Shown here piece after piece: positions 15,961-24,946 of a stretch of 42,769 nucleotides of DNA. Made by a program: the position numbers and the translations under genes. This DNA comes from Herminiimonas sp. (GTDB taxonomy: Bacteria; Pseudomonadota; Gammaproteobacteria; Burkholderiales; Burkholderiaceae_D). Position 1 is the stretch's first letter. Every line of letters starts with the position of its first letter. The DNA lies in contig DAIDBD010000030.1 in assembly GCA_027310305.1 (NCBI GenBank), positions 1-42,769 on the forward strand, written 5' to 3'. The notes beneath the pieces are model-generated. The model had not been told where the DNA came from and ran no database searches. It worked only from the letters and a program-made list of their open reading frames with translations.

Positions 15961-16949
15961 CCTTTTACCGTGTTGAGATAAATTTTAGGATCGAAGTATT
16001 GCGAGGCCGGTACTGGGTTCTGGATCTTCGCGTAGCTTACAAAAAAGTCGGTGACCTGCTGCAGCCACTTGGTGACCGTGCCTCCGGCGTAAAGCTTGGT
16101 CCATTCCGCCGACGAAAACATTTTTTGCGCCGCGAGTTGTTCCTTCAGATCGGCCAGCGGAACCTGCTGGTAATATTTTTTCTGCAGTATCTCGATCGCC
16201 TGGTCGGGCTGCTTGACCATGAAATCGTTGGCGGCAGTCCATACCCGGATGATCTTTGCCAGTACGTCCTGGTTCTTCTCGTAATAATCGTTGCGTGCAG
16301 CCCAACCTCCGACAATGGCGGCCTTCGGATAGTAGGCGGAAGCATCGACCAGCATCTTCGCCGACGGAACGCGATTTCTTACCGAAATATTGAATGGCAC
16401 CCACAATGCCACTGCCGGCACGGCTTTGGAAATAAACGCGGTCACCGCATCCTGCATGCGCTGGTTGACGATATCCACATCCTTGGGATCGATGCCGTTT
16501 GCGCGTAACGCGGTATCGAGAAATACATGCGCGGTAGTGCCGGTGGTGGTCGAAATCTTCTTGCCCTTCAGATCGGATATCTTGTTGATGCCCATGTCCG
16601 GATGCACCCACAGTTGCGCGGTAGCGAACTCGACATCGTTGATCAGGAATACCTTGCCCTGGCCGCGCGCCGGAAAATTGGACATGACCGCGCCGGTGCT
16701 CAGCACATCGATACTGCCGCCGGTCATTGCCTGAAACAGTTCCAGTCCGGTCTGGAACTGGATGAATTCCATATCCAGACCTTCTTTTTTCCACAACCCC
16801 ATCGAGTCGGCCAGCCATAGCTGGCCATCGACCGCCAGCGTATGCAGATAGCCTACCTTAACTTTTTTGGACTGTGCGAATGCCATGTGCGGCTGCATGG
16901 CAGCCAAGCTTGCGGCTGCTGATATTTCAAGAAAAGTACGACGGCGCAT
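15957..16949 (-). CDS. NitT/TauT-type ABC solute-binding protein
   Basis: This is a periplasmic binding protein of 330 residues, related to TauA/SsuA/NrtA-type proteins. The N-terminus MRRRTFLEISAAASLAAMQP and on to MAFAQ is a twin-arginine-like signal. The mature part has VKVGYLHTLAVDGQLWLADS, GGSIDVLSTGAVMSNFPARG and LKGKKISTTTGTTAHVFLD, as in aliphatic sulfonate and nitrate binding proteins. The ATG at 16949 is chosen because AGGAGA lies seven bases upstream; an ATG at 16973 precedes that Shine-Dalgarno. It follows the ATPase and permease genes and overlaps the GMC gene. The ligand may be an organic sulfonate, sulfate or other small anion. Confidence 0.88.
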   Translation of the reverse strand: MRRRTFLEISAAASLAAMQPHMAFAQSKKVKVGYLHTLAVDGQLWLADSMGLWKKEGLDMEFIQFQTGLELFQAMTGGSIDVLSTGAVMSNFPARGQGKVFLINDVEFATAQLWVHPDMGINKISDLKGKKISTTTGTTAHVFLDTALRANGIDPKDVDIVNQRMQDAVTAFISKAVPAVALWVPFNISVRNRVPSAKMLVDASAYYPKAAIVGGWAARNDYYEKNQDVLAKIIRVWTAANDFMVKQPDQAIEILQKKYYQQVPLADLKEQLAAQKMFSSAEWTKLYAGGTVTKWLQQVTDFFVSYAKIQNPVPASQYFDPKIYLNTVKG

Positions 16950-16985
16950 ATCGATCTCCTGTTTGTTATTCAAAGGACTACCTAT

Positions 16986-17798
16986 TTATACTGCGGCTTT
17001 TTGCTGTGCTTCCTGTGCTGCGTATTCGCGCATCACCGATTCGTGAATACGCGAACGTAATGCAATGAATTCCGGCGTTTCCTGCAACGAGCGGTCGCGT
17101 GGGTATGGAAACGGAATGTCGATCACTTCCCGAATGCGCGAAGGCCGGGCGGAAATAACGAGCACCTTGGTTGACAGGTAGATCGCTTCCTCGACCGAGT
17201 GGGTAATCAGCAATACCGTCTTGCCTTCGGCATGCAACACCTGCAGCAGCAGATCATGCATGGCGCTGCGGGTTTGTGCATCGAGCGCGCCGAACGGTTC
17301 GTCCATCAACAGGAATTCGGGATGCACCGCATAGACGCGGGCCAGCGCCAGCCGTTGCCGCATTCCGCCGGACAGGGTTTTTGGAAAGGCTTTCCGGAAA
17401 TCGTACAGGCCCATCAATTTCAAGTAGCGATCGACAATCATCTGTTTTTCATTTTTTTCCAGCGTGCCGCTCGCTTTCAGTTCCAGGCCGAAGGCGATGT
17501 TCTGTTCGACTGTCAGCCACGGGAAAACGCCGTATTCCTGAAACATCACACCCCGATCTGGACCGGGGCCGGTGATCGGATTGCCATCTAGCGTCACGAT
17601 GCCGGCGCTCGGTTTGACAAACCCCGCGGCCATGTTCATCAACGTGGTTTTGCCGCAGCCGGACGGGCCGACCAGAGAGATGAAATCGCCCTGATTGACC
17701 GAAAACGACATGTCCTTGACTACATCCAACTGGCCGTTGGCGGTTGAAAATTGCATCGACACGTTGTCGAAGCGAATACGTTCGCGTTGCTGTTGCAT
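16986..17798 (-). CDS. NitT/TauT-type ABC importer ATPase
   Basis: This 270-residue ATPase has Walker A GPSGCGKT (44-51), the Q-loop in MFQEYGVFPWLTV, signature LSGGMRQRLALARV, Walker B FLLMDEPFGALD and switch His in LLITHSVEEAI. These match the TauB/SsuB/NrtD group. The C-terminal region is short with no regulatory extension. It starts four bases after the permease stop and lies just before the binding-protein gene, so the three genes form one importer. The transported compound is unknown. Confidence 0.92.
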   Translation of the reverse strand: MQQQRERIRFDNVSMQFSTANGQLDVVKDMSFSVNQGDFISLVGPSGCGKTTLMNMAAGFVKPSAGIVTLDGNPITGPGPDRGVMFQEYGVFPWLTVEQNIAFGLELKASGTLEKNEKQMIVDRYLKLMGLYDFRKAFPKTLSGGMRQRLALARVYAVHPEFLLMDEPFGALDAQTRSAMHDLLLQVLHAEGKTVLLITHSVEEAIYLSTKVLVISARPSRIREVIDIPFPYPRDRSLQETPEFIALRSRIHESVMREYAAQEAQQKAAV

Positions 17799-17801
17799 GA
17801 C

Positions 17802-18587
17802 TTATCCCTCCACCTTGTCTTGCCAGCTCACCAGTCGCTTCGATATTTTGCGCAACGCCATATCCATCATCAATGCCAGCAAGCCGATGCAGATGATGCC
17901 GAGATAGATTCTGGGCAGATCGAAGAATGCGGAAGCGTTCTGGATCATTGCGCCCAATCCCTGCTGCGCCGCCACCAGTTCGGACGCCACCAGCGTGGCC
18001 CATGCCACGCCCAATGCCACCCGTAGCGCCGTCAGCATGTGCGGCACGGTCAGCGGCACCATCACTTTCAAAAAGATTTCGACGTCGGTCGCCCCCAACG
18101 TGCGGGCGACGCGAATGTAGACCGGGCTGATCTGCGTCATCGCTTCATACATGACAATCACGGCGGAAAAAAACGATGCATAAAACAGAATAAAAATCTT
18201 TGCCGTTTCCCCGATGCCCAGATAGACGATAACCAACGGAATGAGTGCAATCGGTGGCAATGCGCGAAAGAAGTTGATCAGCGGATCGACGAAGCGACGC
18301 ACCGGCTTGTACCAGCCGATTAGAAAACCGACCGGCACCGCGGCCAGCATGCCCAGCAACAGTCCGATCACAACGCGCTGCACCGACATCGCAATATTCA
18401 CCAGCAGATCGCCTTCGGTCAGCGTGTTCCAGAACAGCTGCAGAACGTTCAGGGGCGAGGGCAGCAAGGTCGGGTTGATCAGGCCGGATACGCGCAGGGT
18501 GATCCAGAATCCGACCAGGCAGACAAAGGGAAAAATCGCCCATCCGGCATTGCCCAACAGGTTTTTGCGACTACTGCTTTTTGCCAT
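17802..18587 (-). CDS. NitT/TauT-type ABC importer permease
   Basis: This 261-residue permease has about six hydrophobic helices starting with AGWAIFPFVCLVGFWITL. The conserved loop reads IRVARTLGATDVEIFLKVMV followed by PLTVPHMLTALRVALGVAWA, as in SsuC/TauC proteins. It is the first transport gene after the GntR regulator, 81 bp downstream, and is followed at once by the ATPase. It forms the membrane part of the importer that heads the GMC/aldehyde dehydrogenase operon. Confidence 0.92.
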   Translation of the reverse strand: MAKSSSRKNLLGNAGWAIFPFVCLVGFWITLRVSGLINPTLLPSPLNVLQLFWNTLTEGDLLVNIAMSVQRVVIGLLLGMLAAVPVGFLIGWYKPVRRFVDPLINFFRALPPIALIPLVIVYLGIGETAKIFILFYASFFSAVIVMYEAMTQISPVYIRVARTLGATDVEIFLKVMVPLTVPHMLTALRVALGVAWATLVASELVAAQQGLGAMIQNASAFFDLPRIYLGIICIGLLALMMDMALRKISKRLVSWQDKVEG

Positions 18588-18668
18588 TCGTGTCTCCGTA
18601 AATGTTGTGTGATGCTGCGCGTCCGTTCGTTTGCGGACTGACTGCTTTTATTCTGATCGGGGCGTTCA

Positions 18669-19400
18669 TTACAGCAAATTGGTTTCGACCTGGATCATCT
18701 GTGCCGGATACTGGATATGTGCGTAATAAAGAATGCGTTCATCCTGATCCAGCAGCGTGCGGCACACATCGGCAATCGGATCGCCGACGCCGATGTCAAG
18801 ATGTCCAGCAGTGTATTCGTCGGAAACGGTTATGCGCATGATCTGCTTTGCTTGCTTGATCTGCACGTTCGGCAGCGATGCCAGTTTCGGCAATATCGGT
18901 GCGCTGCTGAATGCTTCCGGGTCCAGTGCAAAGATATCCTTGGCCAGATAAATTTCGATCACGCAGTACGGAATTTCATTGTAGTAATGCACGCGCCGTA
19001 GCCTGCGATAAGCTGGGCCGACCGTGCCGAACTGAAACGCCGGTATCAGTGGATGTTCCGCTTGCTCGATCAGCAGCAGCCGGATTTTCAATCCCGCCAC
19101 GGTCGCGATCAGTTCGTCCCAGTTGCCGGGCAGCTTGAACCAGCGCTGCTGCGATAAATCTTTCGCGACAAATGTGCCGAGACCGCGCGTGCGCCGGATC
19201 ATTCCCAACTCTTCCAGTTGCGCCAGCGCCGCGCGCAAGGTAATTCTCGATACTTGGTATTCCTTCAGCAACTCATCCAGAGTGGGAATTTGTGCGCCAA
19301 AGCGCCATTCCTGGCTCTCGATCTTTTGTCGCATCAGTTTTGCCACTTGTAAATAGAGCGGCATACGGCTTTTCTGGAAAACAGACAGTTCTTTATGCAT
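18669..19400 (-). CDS. GntR-family regulator (HutC/UTRA type)
   Basis: This is a 243-residue transcription regulator. The winged HTH spans about residues 12-80 (PLYLQVAKLMRQKIESQEWR, IPTLDELLKEYQVSRITLRA, RTRGLGTFVA). The rest fits the UTRA ligand-binding domain (RRLRRVHYYNEIPYCVIEIY through ILYYAHIQYPAQMIQVETNL). I chose the ATG at 19400, which gives the standard N-terminus; the frame runs to 19463 through a very AT-rich stretch that looks like promoter. It heads the importer/GMC/aldehyde dehydrogenase/enolase operon on the same strand and probably controls it in response to the substrate. Confidence 0.88.
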   Translation of the reverse strand: MHKELSVFQKSRMPLYLQVAKLMRQKIESQEWRFGAQIPTLDELLKEYQVSRITLRAALAQLEELGMIRRTRGLGTFVAKDLSQQRWFKLPGNWDELIATVAGLKIRLLLIEQAEHPLIPAFQFGTVGPAYRRLRRVHYYNEIPYCVIEIYLAKDIFALDPEAFSSAPILPKLASLPNVQIKQAKQIMRITVSDEYTAGHLDIGVGDPIADVCRTLLDQDERILYYAHIQYPAQMIQVETNLL

Positions 19401-19450
19401 ATAGTCATAATAATAAGCACAATGAATTAAAGCAAGTACTTTTTCAAGAT

Positions 19451-19462
19451 TGCATAAATGCA
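19451..19462. promoter_or_regulatory. Palindrome upstream of the GntR-type gene (candidate operator)
   Basis: TGCATAAATGCA is a 12-bp inverted repeat with 5-bp arms, 50 bp upstream of the regulator's start and inside an AT-rich promoter-like stretch. A further TGCAT half lies at the gene start. It may be the autoregulatory site of the GntR protein; HutC-type operators are often short palindromes of this kind. Confidence 0.4.
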
Positions 19463-19675
19463 TATTTATATATCAGCTTTTTAGTATGGAATTGGCAATT
19501 CAGGAATGGCCGAGTCTTTAACCGGATCAACTAGTCGGTTCAATCGGCGGGTGGAATGCTTATAGGGTGTGATGGCAGGCAAGTGCAACCATACATAATA
19601 TATGCCGGCAAAAACAGCGCAAGGAAAGCGCGTGGAATAACGGTGAAAGTTAAAAGACAGATGGGAAACATCACA

Positions 19676-19706
19676 AAGCCGGCACGCATCGCGTGCGTGC
19701 CGGCTT
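19676..19706 (-). terminator. Terminator of the min operon
   Basis: A 13-bp perfect stem, AAGCCGGCACGCA pairing with TGCGTGCCGGCTT around a five-base loop, begins 14 bp beyond the minE stop. On the minus strand it is followed by a moderately T-rich tail (TGTGATGTTT), fitting an intrinsic terminator for minCDE. Confidence 0.8.
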
Positions 19707-19720
19707 CGATTCAAAAACGG

Positions 19721-19984
19721 CTATTTGACCGGAACCGCATCCGGCAGCACCACGTTCACATCAAGTACTTCCAGATTGCCCTGGCGGTCGAGCGATATCT
19801 TGATGTCGTCGGCATTGACCTTGGTGTATTTGGAAATGACTGCGATCAGTTCCTTGTGCAGCGCCGGCAGAAAGTCGGGGCCTGCGCGGCCGTTGCGCTC
19901 GCGCGCGATGATGATCTGCAGCCGCTCTTTCGCGGCGTTCGCGGTCTTCGGCTTGGTGTTGAATAAAAAAGAGAGTAGCGCCAT
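19721..19984 (-). CDS. minE: Cell division topological specificity factor MinE
   Basis: MinE sets the position of the division site by displacing MinD from the membrane and driving pole-to-pole oscillation. The 87-residue length is standard. The N-terminus [20 protein letters not shown] is the membrane-targeting/MinD-contact region, followed by [20 protein letters not shown] and the dimerisation domain with [20 protein letters not shown]. The ATG at 19984 is the family start; the frame is open further upstream into minD. The gene begins one base after the minD stop, so the two are translationally coupled. Confidence 0.97.
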   Translation of the reverse strand: MALLSFLFNTKPKTANAAKERLQIIIARERNGRAGPDFLPALHKELIAVISKYTKVNADDIKISLDRQGNLEVLDVNVVLPDAVPVK

Positions 19985-19985
19985 G

Positions 19986-20801
19986 TCACTTGCCTCTAAA
20001 AATTCGCTGGAACAAGCCGGGTTTTTCATAGGTGGTGAAGCGCAGCGGCACTTCTTCGCCTAGGAAGCGCGACACGACGTCCTGATATGCCTGCGACACA
20101 TCGCTGCCTTCGATGTGAATCGCCGGATTGCCCTGGTTGGATGCATGCAAAACCGATTCCGATTCGGGGATGATGCCGATCAGCGGAATGCGCAGGATTT
20201 CCTGCACGTCGGTGTGCGACAGCATCTCGCCGGCCTCGACCCGCTTCGGCACATAGCGGGTAATCAGCAGATGTTCCTTGACCGGCTCGCCGCCGTTTTG
20301 CGCGCGGCGCGACTTGGCCTGGATGATGCCGAGTATGCGGTCGGAATCGCGCACCGACGACACTTCCGGATTGGTCACGATGATCGCCTCATCGGCAAAC
20401 GTCAGCGCCATCACGGCGCCGCGCTCGATGCCGGCAGGCGAGTCGCAGATGATGTATTCAAAACCCATTGCAGCCAGATCGGTCAGCACGCGCTCGACGC
20501 CTTCTTCTGAGAGCGCATCCTTGTCGCGCGTCTGCGACGCCGGCAGCACGAACAGGTTGTCGCAATGCTTGTCCTTGATCAGCGCCTGGTTGAGCGTCGC
20601 TTCCTTGTTGATGACGTTGATCAGGTCGTACACCACGCGCCGCTCGCAACCCATGATCAGATCGAGATTGCGCAGGCCGACGTCGAAATCCAGAACGGCC
20701 GTCTTGTGCCCGCGCAGCGCCAGGCCGGAGGCGAAGCTGGCGCTGGAAGTGGTCTTCCCCACGCCGCCCTTGCCGGACGTTACAACAATGATTTTTGCCA
20801 A
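19986..20801 (-). CDS. minD: Septum site-determining ATPase MinD
   Basis: MinD is a membrane-associated ATPase that recruits MinC and is displaced by MinE. The 271-residue protein starts [20 protein letters not shown] with the deviant Walker A motif of the ParA/MinD family. It also contains [32 protein letters not shown] and [15 protein letters not shown], all classical for MinD. The C-terminal residues [15 protein letters not shown] form the amphipathic membrane-targeting helix. It lies 30 bp after minC and directly before minE. Confidence 0.97.
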   Translation of the reverse strand: MAKIIVVTSGKGGVGKTTSSASFASGLALRGHKTAVLDFDVGLRNLDLIMGCERRVVYDLINVINKEATLNQALIKDKHCDNLFVLPASQTRDKDALSEEGVERVLTDLAAMGFEYIICDSPAGIERGAVMALTFADEAIIVTNPEVSSVRDSDRILGIIQAKSRRAQNGGEPVKEHLLITRYVPKRVEAGEMLSHTDVQEILRIPLIGIIPESESVLHASNQGNPAIHIEGSDVSQAYQDVVSRFLGEEVPLRFTTYEKPGLFQRIFRGK

Positions 20802-20831
20802 AACAGACTCCCTTTAAAAGATTCCAAGATT

Positions 20832-21572
20832 CTAAAATTTCATCGCGAGCAGATCGATCCGGTCGCCGATCAGCCGGACCTGCGCCGGGTACCGCGCCAG
20901 CTCTTTCGGCAATCCATTGTCGAACGTGCGGTACATGCCGGCGATCGACACCAGTTCCGCTTCCATGCTCATCGCAAAAATCCGGGACTGCGCATTGCCG
21001 CTGGCACCCGCCAATGCGCGGCCGCGCAGCGGCGCGTAAACATGGATGCTACCGTCGGCGATCACTTCGGCGCCGTTGTTGACGGCGGCGGTCACGACCA
21101 GATCGCAGCCTTGCGCATAAATCCGCTGGCCGGCGCGTACCGGCGTGTCGATGATCATTGCGCCGGGTGCGGCCAACGGTGCCGCGGCGATCGCCGCCAC
21201 GGGTTCGGGTGTGGCAGCGGGTTCATCCTGATGCGCCGCCTGGCGCTGTTTGGCAGCGGCGTCCAGGCTGAGGCCATGCGCCAAAATTGCCGCTTCCATC
21301 CGCGGCGCCGCATTGCGCACCGCAACCGGGTTGAGGCGGTAGGACTTGAACAGATGGATCAATGCCGCCCAATCGATCGCGGCATCCGCCTGAGCGAAAT
21401 GGGCGACGTCGAGGATCGCGAACTCATTGTCAAAATAATCGGATTCGCCGCAGGTCATCTCGCGCATCGCGGCGTCCAGCAGAGCAAGGTCCGATTCGCG
21501 CAGCATGGCGGAAACGGCGACAACGGTTGAAATCTTGATTTCTATCGGCTTGCGGGGTTTTGCTTTTGGCAT
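20832..21572 (-). CDS. minC: Septum site-determining protein MinC
   Basis: MinC blocks FtsZ ring assembly away from midcell. The 246-residue protein has an N-terminal FtsZ-inhibiting domain ([20 protein letters not shown] and on) and a proline/alanine-rich linker (about 130-165). The C-terminal beta-helix, which binds MinD, contains [37 protein letters not shown] and [13 protein letters not shown]. It is the first gene of the minCDE operon. Confidence 0.96.
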   Translation of the reverse strand: MPKAKPRKPIEIKISTVVAVSAMLRESDLALLDAAMREMTCGESDYFDNEFAILDVAHFAQADAAIDWAALIHLFKSYRLNPVAVRNAAPRMEAAILAHGLSLDAAAKQRQAAHQDEPAATPEPVAAIAAAPLAAPGAMIIDTPVRAGQRIYAQGCDLVVTAAVNNGAEVIADGSIHVYAPLRGRALAGASGNAQSRIFAMSMEAELVSIAGMYRTFDNGLPKELARYPAQVRLIGDRIDLLAMKF

Positions 21573-21932
21573 AAAAACTAACGTGGTAAATGGATCCCGG
21601 CAAACGAAACGGGCCGCATGGAAAGCGGCCCGGCATGTCGAAAATTCTATGTCCGATCTCTATGCTGCATTGACTATCTTTACACGACACTCGCTCTGTG
21701 CTTCGCGGCTATTATAACCTTGGAGATGACGATAATTTCAAGCGTTGTTGCAGTTTGCAACGCGACGTCCAATGCCTGCGCGCATGCAGTATTTTTTATA
21801 ACAAACGACGAGAGCCGGCGCAGAGTTGTTCTTTGCGTAATGGCGAGCGTGATGTTTTCGCAATCATTCAGGCCGCAATGCGGGATTGAACGATTGCTGC
21901 ACAAAAATCCGTTTTGACCCGGCGCCGGATAA
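21573..21932. other. Gap between minC and the GGDEF/EAL gene
   Basis: This 360-bp stretch shows no convincing gene. It holds a strong hairpin at 21610-21632 close to the minC start and must contain the minC promoter. Short frames of 60-100 codons occur on both strands, but none has a good start or looks protein-like. Confidence 0.5.
21610..21632 (-). terminator. Hairpin upstream of minC (terminator or leader stem)
   Basis: CGGGCCGC and GCGGCCCG pair around a seven-base loop. On the minus strand it is followed by TTTCGTTTG, so it could end transcription coming from the GGDEF/EAL gene 300 bp upstream. It could instead be part of the minC leader, as only 37 bp separate it from the minC start. 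Confidence 0.5.
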
Positions 21933-24572
21933 TTACAATTCCGCGCTTGTTGTGCGCAAGTCCCGTTTTACTTCAGCATGACGCCGCCATAGCTCGGCAA
22001 ACCTGTCGGGTGCGAGCGGTCTGCTGAAATAAAATCCCTGGATTTCATCGCATCCGTGATCGCGCAGGAACGTTTCCTGCTCCTGCGTTTCCACCCCTTC
22101 GGCGACTACCGTCAGGCCGAGCGTTTTACCCATCGAAATGATCGCCCTTGTCATCGCCTCGTCTTCGGCATCATGCGGGATGTCGCGAATGAACGAGCGG
22201 TCCACCTTGAGCGTATCGATCGGAAAATTTTTAAGCTGCGCCAGCGATGAATAACCGGTGCCGAAATCGTCGATGGCTAGCCGAACGCCCATGGCCTTGA
22301 TCGCAATCAGCAGTCTGGCTGCCCGTTCCGGATTCTGAATCATCATGCTCTCGGTAAGCTCGAGTTCCAGCAATGCCGGCGCCATGCCGGATTCCCGCAG
22401 CGCCGCCGCGATGTCATCCAGCAGGAATTCGTCAGCGAACTGGCGCGCCGAAAGATTGACCGACATGCAGAGCGGCGGAAAACCGCCGCGTTGCCATGCC
22501 ACGTTCTGTGCGCAGGCGGTATGCAATACCCATTTGCCGATCGGTACGATCAAACCCGTTTCTTCGGCGAGCGGGATGAACCGCAGCGGCGATATCACGC
22601 CGAGATCGGGATGCTGCCAGCGCAGCAGTGCTTCAACGCCGGTAATGTTGTTCGTGCCGAGATCGAGCTTGGGCTGATAATGCAGGAAGAACTGGTCGCG
22701 TTCGACCGCACGCCGCAGGCTGGTTTCCAGCGCCAGCCGCTCCTGCGATTGCGATTTCAGGTCTTCCGAATAAAACTGGAAGTTGTCCCTGCCTTCTGCC
22801 TTGGCCCGGTACATCGCGACATCGGCATTATTCATCAGCGACTGTTCGTCCTGTGCATTGGCCGGATACAGGCAAATGCCGATGCTTGCCGTCATGCGGC
22901 ATTCCTGTTCCCGCAGCATGATCGGCCTGGTGATGGCCGAAAGTATTTTGGCTGCGACCTTCGCGACATAATTTTCTTCCTCAACGTGATGGATCAGCAT
23001 GACGAATTCGTCGCCGCCGAGGCGGGCGACGACATCGCTGGCACGCAGGCACTGGGCAAGCCGGATGCTCATTTCCATCAGCATCGTGTCGCCGGCATCA
23101 TGGCCGAGCGTGTCGTTGATCAGCTTGAAGCGATCCAGATCGATGAACATCAAGGCGAATTTTCGGTTGTAGCGGCGTGCCGCTTGAATCGCGTTGGTCA
23201 ATATTTCATTGAACAGGAACCGGTTCGGCAGCGACGTCAGGCCATCGTGCGTGGCGAGATACCTGATGCGTTCCTCGTTGAGTTTGCGCGCCGCGATGTC
23301 CTTGCCGACGCCGCGATATCCCTGAAAATTTCCCTCCGCGTCGAATATCGGCCGTCCGCTGATCGACACCCAGCAAGCGCGTCCCTGAAAATCCGGCAGT
23401 TGCATTTCGAAATCGTGGAACGGCTCGTGCCGTTCCAGTTGCTGCTTGTGATACGCCCAATCCTCTTCGGCGAGATTCAGCGCCGGCAAATCCCATCGCG
23501 TTTTTCCAACATACGCAGCGGCGCTCAAACCTGTCTTTTCTTCGAATGCGCCGTCTACGAAAGTCATGCGGAATTTTTCGTCCTGTTCCCACAGGTAGTC
23601 GGACGACAGCTCGGTGAGGCTGCGAAAGCGCTCCTCGCTCTGGAGCAGTTTTTCGCGCGCCTGCATGAGCTGGCTGAACTGGCTGATCTGGTCGCCAACG
23701 TAGGTGACGCAATCGAGCAGATCGGCATCGGGCCGATGAATTTCACTGCTGAAAAGTTCCATGACACCGATTACCTGCGCGCCATTCTTGATCGGGAAAG
23801 CGAAGGCGCTGTGCAATCCCGCCTTCGCAGCTTCGGCTGCACGCAGAAACGTTGTGTCCTTTGCCACGTCCGGCACCCATACCGGCTCGCCTTTGGCCCA
23901 GGCGGCCCGGACCAGGCCGAGCGGATTTTTTTCCAGCCGCAGCGATTGCTTTCCGTATTGGGCGAATGCTTCTATCGCAGGCGTTGCGATGCTCCATGTT
24001 TCAGCGCAATGCATCATGTTGCCCGGTGCATCGAGCGTCCAGCGGGCGCCGCAGGCCCAGCCGAGGATTTTGCAGATGACTTCGATGATTTTTGGAATGG
24101 CATCAAGACAGTTGCCTGAGGTCGCCAGTATGCGCGTAACCGCATGCTCGATCGAGCGGCGCATTTCCAGTTGAACCTGCCGCGTGACATCCTTGCCGAT
24201 CCCATGGTAGCCGCGGAATTTCCCGGTCCCGTCAAAAACGGGAGCGCCGCTGGCGCTCATATAACGCAGCTCGTTGTTTTGCGTGACAATCTTGTAGATG
24301 AAATCGGTAAAAGGCTGCCGGGCTTTCAGGGCAGCCTTGTGACTGTGCCAGTTATCGTTGGCGCCCGGTGGAATTCTTCCATGATCCCAGCGCGTCGTGC
24401 CCAGGAACGGCCGGGGATCGATGCCTGAGGTTTTCAGCCCTTGGCCGGTCAGCAGCGTGAAGCAGTAGCGCTCGTCTTGTTCCCAGTACCAGTCGGACAA
24501 AAGTTCTAGCAGGCTTTGCAGACGGTCGTCTGGCTGCTGAAAAGCCTGGGACGTCTTTTTTATGATTCCCAT
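21933..24572 (-). CDS. PAS-GAF-PAS-GGDEF-EAL cyclic-di-GMP protein
   Basis: This is an 879-residue signalling protein for making and/or breaking cyclic di-GMP. A first PAS domain (about 18-130) and a second (about 315-430) share the unusual string WEQDE and a later TRWD, as if duplicated. A GAF domain lies between them (about 150-300). The GGDEF domain has an intact GGDEF (519-523) preceded at the correct distance by the inhibitory I-site RASD (510-513). The EAL domain keeps EALLRW (E647), NLSARQF, ELTESMM, DDFGTGYSSL, KVDRSFI and AEGVET, so it should be active. No transmembrane segment is seen, so it is probably cytoplasmic. The signal sensed is unknown. Confidence 0.95.
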   Translation of the reverse strand: MGIIKKTSQAFQQPDDRLQSLLELLSDWYWEQDERYCFTLLTGQGLKTSGIDPRPFLGTTRWDHGRIPPGANDNWHSHKAALKARQPFTDFIYKIVTQNNELRYMSASGAPVFDGTGKFRGYHGIGKDVTRQVQLEMRRSIEHAVTRILATSGNCLDAIPKIIEVICKILGWACGARWTLDAPGNMMHCAETWSIATPAIEAFAQYGKQSLRLEKNPLGLVRAAWAKGEPVWVPDVAKDTTFLRAAEAAKAGLHSAFAFPIKNGAQVIGVMELFSSEIHRPDADLLDCVTYVGDQISQFSQLMQAREKLLQSEERFRSLTELSSDYLWEQDEKFRMTFVDGAFEEKTGLSAAAYVGKTRWDLPALNLAEEDWAYHKQQLERHEPFHDFEMQLPDFQGRACWVSISGRPIFDAEGNFQGYRGVGKDIAARKLNEERIRYLATHDGLTSLPNRFLFNEILTNAIQAARRYNRKFALMFIDLDRFKLINDTLGHDAGDTMLMEMSIRLAQCLRASDVVARLGGDEFVMLIHHVEEENYVAKVAAKILSAITRPIMLREQECRMTASIGICLYPANAQDEQSLMNNADVAMYRAKAEGRDNFQFYSEDLKSQSQERLALETSLRRAVERDQFFLHYQPKLDLGTNNITGVEALLRWQHPDLGVISPLRFIPLAEETGLIVPIGKWVLHTACAQNVAWQRGGFPPLCMSVNLSARQFADEFLLDDIAAALRESGMAPALLELELTESMMIQNPERAARLLIAIKAMGVRLAIDDFGTGYSSLAQLKNFPIDTLKVDRSFIRDIPHDAEDEAMTRAIISMGKTLGLTVVAEGVETQEQETFLRDHGCDEIQGFYFSRPLAPDRFAELWRRHAEVKRDLRTTSAEL

Positions 24573-24946
24573 TCCTGGATTTTCTTTCCGGGCCGCTGAA
24601 GATATGGTTGCCCGTCTGTTGATGACGGAATATGGAACGCATGAAAATATCGGACACGCTTGTTTAATTATGTTGGCAAATTGAACGAATGTCTATTCTT
24701 GCTGCTGCAAGCAGCAGCGATTCATGGGGCAATACCGATAAGACGGCAATTCCCGGCATGGGCGGGAATTCCGCAAAACAAGTCAGGTCGAGCGCCGCGG
24801 TTTGCGATGGGCGGCGGCAGGGACCGATGCTTTTGTATGCAACGCTGCGGTATGTTTTTTACGCGGGCCGGGCCCGTCATACGCGTTCGCCAAAAATCAA
24901 CGAATGTAAAGGCGAACCTGTATCAAATTCAAAATTCTTCCGCGAA
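24573..24946. other. Structured gap between the GGDEF/EAL gene and the small membrane protein gene
   Basis: In 374 bp without a convincing gene there are three strong inverted repeats. These are GCTGCTGC-AA-GCAGCAGC at 24701-24718, an 8-bp stem AATTCCCG/CGGGAATT at 24748-24770, and CGGGCC-G-GGCCCG near 24865-24880. The promoter of the GGDEF/EAL gene should also lie here. The cluster of stems would suit a small regulatory RNA or untranslated end of the persulfide operon, but no T-run terminator was found to prove it. Confidence 0.4.

Noticed and set aside
19395-19415. ATATAGTCAT motif before the GntR-type gene, like the candidate SoxR sites
   Set aside because: One 10-bp AT-rich match far from the sox genes is likely chance.
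22491-24119. A 542-codon open frame antisense to the GGDEF/EAL gene
   Set aside because: Shadow of a clearly coding gene, with no recognisable domain.
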